This document shows, one piece after another, positions 60,222-64,000 of a stretch of 64,000 nt of DNA (its first letter is position 1; each line of letters starts with the position of its first letter). The DNA is from Spongilla lacustris (taxonomy: Eukaryota > Porifera > Demospongiae > Spongillida > Spongillidae). The translations under genes were made by a program, and so were the position numbers. Under the pieces are notes generated by a model that saw only the letters and a program-made list of their open reading frames with translations, did not search any database and was not told the origin of the DNA. Location: contig OX442415.1 of NCBI GenBank assembly GCA_949361645.1, positions 28,996,562 to 29,060,561 on the forward strand, written 5' to 3'.

Positions 60222-61397
60222 TCAACATTTTAACAACAAGGGATCTGCTGTGTTTTCACTTTGTACGTCATCCCTGCAGGCATTGCAACATGGACGTCCC
60301 ATACAAAGAGATGCTTCTGAAACTTCCTGCTGGCCTTGAATTGCCATAGCAACAGTTCCTCCATATAGCTGCAAAAACAATACACCAAGTCCTGTTGCTA
60401 GCCGATTACACAGTTTATTCAAGGCAAAGAGAACACAACAATGCATTGGAGCGTTTCTGTTACACGACATCACATTTGTTCACAACTGTCCCAACAGTAT
60501 GTGCGATTGTAGGAATATGGCATGGGTATAGGCCCACCCAACAAAGTATTGCAATGGCACAATAAGTGACACACACACACATACACACACACACACACAT
60601 ATACACACACATAACATACAGAAATACTATGTGATACACACATTTTTTTAGATGTCCACACTCCAAGTTAATAGTTAATTAATTACACTCCACATTAACT
60701 AACTCAGTGTACTGATGCTATGTTCCTCCTTCATTATGTGAGGCCGGAACATAATGTGCCAGAAGGAACCTTTCTGTTCCTCCATCTCGCTCATTCCTGG
60801 CAGTCATACTCACATCTGACAAAGATAAAGAGAACTGAAGGGAGTACCCACTGCAGGTCCCCAGACCTATACACCTGCTCACATGGACCAGAACAGCAAG
60901 TACAAACTGGCTAGGAGGTTTAATATATATCTGTGCACAACCCATGCATGCATGGAATGCACAGAACAACTTTTAATCACCATAAGTAAAGTGTGATTTA
61001 CACAACATTAACGTTTGATTGACATACTATACACATACTGTAATATCATCTCGTGCCTCTCACTACCCAGGTACTCTCCAGCAATGATCACCAGTAGGGT
61101 AGAGGTACTCGATCAGACCTAAATGTTTCAGTGCCTTCTCCCACCACTATGGCATGCATGGTACATCATCTCTGGAAGAACAGGGGAAAGAAAGACGGAA
61201 GTGGTGACGTGGGAGTAGAAAGGGGAGGGAGGAATGGAGGAGCTGAGGGGAGGATAGGGAAGAAAGTGAAGTTCATAACATACCACCTACTGATATCAAG
61301 AAAGCCTGTAGTGTCCCTAACAGTCAGCATCAACAGATGGTACAGAAACTGTTCTCTTGCTTTCATCAGTGCAAAGGAAAGCATGCTCCCGATATCT
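60222..61397 (-). CDS. 3' exons of an unrecognised minus-strand gene
   Basis: Four blocks read in series. About 61,280-61,397: SMLSFALMKAREQFLYHLLM, LTVRDTTGFLDISRWY (junction to the next is weak). 61067-61146: WWEKALKHLGLIEYLYPTGD, HCWRVPG, phase 2 end. 60814-60910: QFVLAVLVHVSRCIGLGTCS, GYSLQFSLSLSD, ending in phase 0 at GAT|GTGAGT. 60222-60368: after the strong acceptor ATTGTTTTTGCAG, LYGGTVAMAIQGQQEVSEAS, LCMGRPCCNACRDD, to TGA. The last three joins fit in phase. The C terminus has a CCNAC cysteine cluster. The 5' part must lie upstream (above 61,400). I recognise no family. Confidence 0.5.
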
Positions 61398-62997
61398 CTG
61401 GATGTGTGTAACACAACTAACCATCACTTCTCCACCCACCAGCACCATCACTGTTCACCTACCAGCACAATCATTGCCCTACTCACCATCACTATTCTAC
61501 CCACCATCACCATCACTGCCCCACCCACCAGCCTACCATTGCTGAAGTACAATACCTTGTCAGCTCCTCAACAGACACTTGTCAAGGGAAAGGTATGCAA
61601 ACCTGCCTATTCCAACATCAGTCATGCTGGCTACAATCTGTGTGTTTAGTAAACAGTCTGACAGGATCAGTAAATCATACCAAACTCTTCATATGGAGCA
61701 TATTTACCATGAGGATCATGACTGGTTGTATAGAATAACATGTATCCAAAGTCACCAGGGTACCCATGCCCTACCCAAGGTCACCATGCTCTACCCTAAT
61801 TCAAAAACCTCCTCAGTTTCCCCCACACAGTGGGTAAAGCTATAAGACACATTCCCCAGACCATAGCGCTACTACAGGGTGATCCAAAAGTTGCGCAAAA
61901 TCTTTGAATTGGCATAACTCCAGAACTGAACATGATAAAATTATTCTGTTTAAACCAAAAATCATGCCAATCATTAGCTTAAGTTATTAATCTGTAGTTA
62001 TTAAAAGTTATATATCGGTTTATTAAGAACATGCCAATGCCTTGATCAACATTCAATACCACCCAGGAAGTGTATAAAAATTAATTTTATAACTATTAAA
62101 ATTACTTATCACGTGATCTATCTTATATGTGGTTTTTGTGGGGAAACCCCTGCTGAAAGTCAAGCTATTGCAAATTAATCACTAATATCACGGTGAATCT
62201 ATGCAAAGAAGCATCCAATATTCGGGCCAATGAACAGCTTACCATCTTGCGTGGTGACTAACGAAGCCAAACGTTTGATTAGTTTCTGTTAGTTGCCATT
62301 GTTAACAGCTAACTTTGAATTATCAGACCTGTAGAGGAAGCCATACTCTAATTGTGGAACTAACTTTTATATTTATTCCTCGATTGGAAACAAAGTTACA
62401 AACTGTCCAAGTTTGGCAACGCTTACGCATGCGCGGAATTATTGAACGCAAGTGGAACATGAATGTATTAGGTCTGCGTACGAGAGGTCTCACGTGAACA
62501 TAATTGAATATTATCACATTCACGTGATACATTGCCGCTGTGCACAACACAGCCCCACCCTCCTAAACTATGCTTCTCTTCAACATCATTGCGCGCACTT
62601 TTCATTCGCCTGCGCAAATGTGACCCATCAGATGCATGGGAAAATATTGTAAAATCCAGTGTTATCAAAAATCCCCAAGCCGTGGCTAACGAGTCTGTGC
62701 TTCACTGAGTTGTTCAATTTTTAAAAAATAACAGAGAATCTTCATTGAACGCAAATCGCGCCATTCGTTTAACAGCAGTTAGCTGTACTGGTTTTAATAA
62801 CAAACCGTACTAGGTGTGCACCATTTCAATTCGAACGTCATTTCAAATAGGCCTACCTGCGCACAAAGGCGGGAGGTGAACTTAAGCAACAAGGCAGCTT
62901 AGTACAGCGCTGCAGCTACACTAGTGCATGCAGCCGCGTGGTCCAGAACGTGCTTCATCAAAGACGCTAGAGTACGTACGTACACGCGCATAGGTAA
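61398..62997. other. No complete gene recognised
   Basis: CACC/CATC-rich low-complexity sequence at 61,420-61,540 and a transposon-terminus-like sequence ACAGGGTGATCCAAAAGTTG at 61,875. Short open segments near 62,185-62,770 could be remnants of a coding element, but none is long enough to identify. Upstream exons of the minus-strand gene may be hidden here. Confidence 0.4.
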
Positions 62998-63470
62998 CCC
63001 AGCAAAAAATTCTTGGCCAAGAGTCCTGGTCAAGATCCTGGCCAAGGTCAAGACACCCAAGGTTATTGCGGCCAATTCCTTGCCCTCTTGGCCAAGATCT
63101 TGGACCAAGATCATGGCCATAATCTTGCTATCTTGCTCAAGATCTTGCCCCAAGATCTTGCCTTCCATGCCCCCAAGATCTTGCCTTCCTTGCCCCAAGA
63201 TCTTGCCTTCCTTGCCCCAAGATCTTGCCTTCCTTGCCCCAAGATCTTGCCTTCCTTGCCCCAAGATCTTGCCTTCCTTGCCCCAAGATCCTTGGCCATG
63301 ATCTTTCCTCCTTGCCCCAAGATCTTGGCCATGATCTTTCCTCCTTGCCCCAAGATCTTGGCCATGATCTTTCCTCCTTGCCCCAAGATATAGCTTACAT
63401 CCTTGCCCCAAGATATAGCTTACATCCTTGCCCCAAGATATAGCTTACATCCTTGCCCCAAGATTATCTT
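62998..63470 (+). mobile_element. Left end of a second CACTA-family element
   Basis: Starts CCCAGCAAAAAATTCTTGGC, closely matching the terminus of the element at 26,379, and continues with CAAGATCCTGGCC-type blocks. These pass into a regular tandem array: about six copies of a 22-base unit (CTTGCCTTCCTTGCCCCAAG), three of about 30 bases with GGCCATGATCTTTCCTCC, and three with ATATAGCTTACATC. Such expanded subterminal repeats replace the simple ones of the first copy. No transposase is seen to the window end. Confidence 0.7.
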
Positions 63471-64000
63471 AGCCAAGTTATACAGTTCATTTTAAAAAAA
63501 CACACACATGTACATTTACATGCACAAGTATCATTCATTGACTGTCTTTATATATACCTCTTTGTGAATCTCTCACAGTTGCTTTGCATATTTGGTTGCA
63601 CGAGTTTCATATGGCTGTTGTATTGGATTTCAGCAATCTGTGAAGTCATATCAGTATACAGCATCAACACAAATGCATCCATGTAGAAAAATGTACCATA
63701 CTGCACTTGATATCATATTTCACCCATATGACAGATACGTCCTTCGTTTGTGCTAAAATACCTTCCACCACAACCTAAAACAATACAGATGCATATTCAG
63801 AAATGGCCCATACAGAGACGGTCATCTTGCTTTTTATTTCAAATTGAATTTTAAACGCTTGTAAAATGTCCTATAAATCGGCCTGATCATGACATATGTA
63901 CTTCAAAAAATTATTCCATTAACCATTCTTGAACTAAAATCAAGACAAAAAATTAATTTCTACCGCATATAATTTATTCATCAAAATGTCATTGCGTACG
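63471..64000. other. No feature recognised
   Basis: AT-rich sequence; if the element at 62,998 is longer than this window it would be internal transposon DNA, but no coding part is visible. Confidence 0.4.

Noticed and set aside
61131..61649. 172-residue plus-strand open frame
   Set aside because: Overlaps better supported minus-strand exons and passes through CACC/CATC low-complexity sequence.
61875..62300. ACAGGGTGATCCAAAAGTTG as start of an IS630/mariner-type element
   Set aside because: It looks like a known type of terminus but I found no matching inverse end or transposase in the window, so I did not call an element.

Overview
The window looks like a piece of an invertebrate (metazoan) genome, most likely a demosponge. 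Seen: compact intron-rich genes with 60-300 bp exons and GT-AG introns, TATA boxes, many microsatellites, very long G/C homopolymers and a dense crowd of DNA transposons. An ankyrin-ROC-COR-Death gene, a secreted TIL-domain inhibitor and a CACTA element with a BEN-domain gene all point to an early-branching animal. Sponge is an inference from the ROCO/Death architecture; I cannot name a species.

Layout. 1-2.3 kb: no recognised gene, then a 1,020-bp non-autonomous Ginger-type element. 2.4-8.2 kb: a tandem duplication of about 2.8-3.0 kb, each unit with one intact minus-strand gene for a secreted cysteine-rich protein with a phospholipase-A2-like CYDHDxCC motif. 8.2-12.5 kb: mostly non-coding. 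12,486-18,236: a complete Ginger1-type DNA transposon (TIRs, ACGG target duplication) coding for a spliced integrase - GPY/F - repeat linker - OTU - Ulp1 protein with two one-base frameshifts. 18,763-20,484: a Harbinger-like non-autonomous element (TTA duplication) carrying a two-exon gene fragment. 20,854-25,586: a seven-transmembrane-like gene split in its third membrane helix by a 4,072-bp TIR element flanked by TA; the reading frame closes exactly when the element is left out. 26,379-33,212: a complete CACTA/EnSpm-like element (GCT duplication) with a spliced transposase on minus and a divergent ten-exon BEN-domain gene on plus, separated by a 73-bp shared promoter region. 33.6-36.4 kb: a minisatellite and a decayed reverse-transcriptase element, itself split by a solo LTR and a MITE. 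36.7-39.2 kb: a TIL-domain protease-inhibitor gene and an inverted broken copy.

41.8-59.5 kb holds the main host gene: a plus-strand ankyrin repeat - ROC GTPase - COR - Death domain protein of at least 12 exons, with a possible alternative 3' end. Its introns contain a truncated CsRn1-like Gypsy retrotransposon, a foldback palindrome and other repeats. A convergent minus-strand gene of unknown family ends at 60,222. A second CACTA-family terminus starts at 62,998.

Taken together the window is a stack of nested transposons between host genes. Four insertions (12,486; 21,160; 26,379; 34,973) can be delimited to the base by their target-site duplications, and two of these are independently confirmed by the interrupted coding frame.
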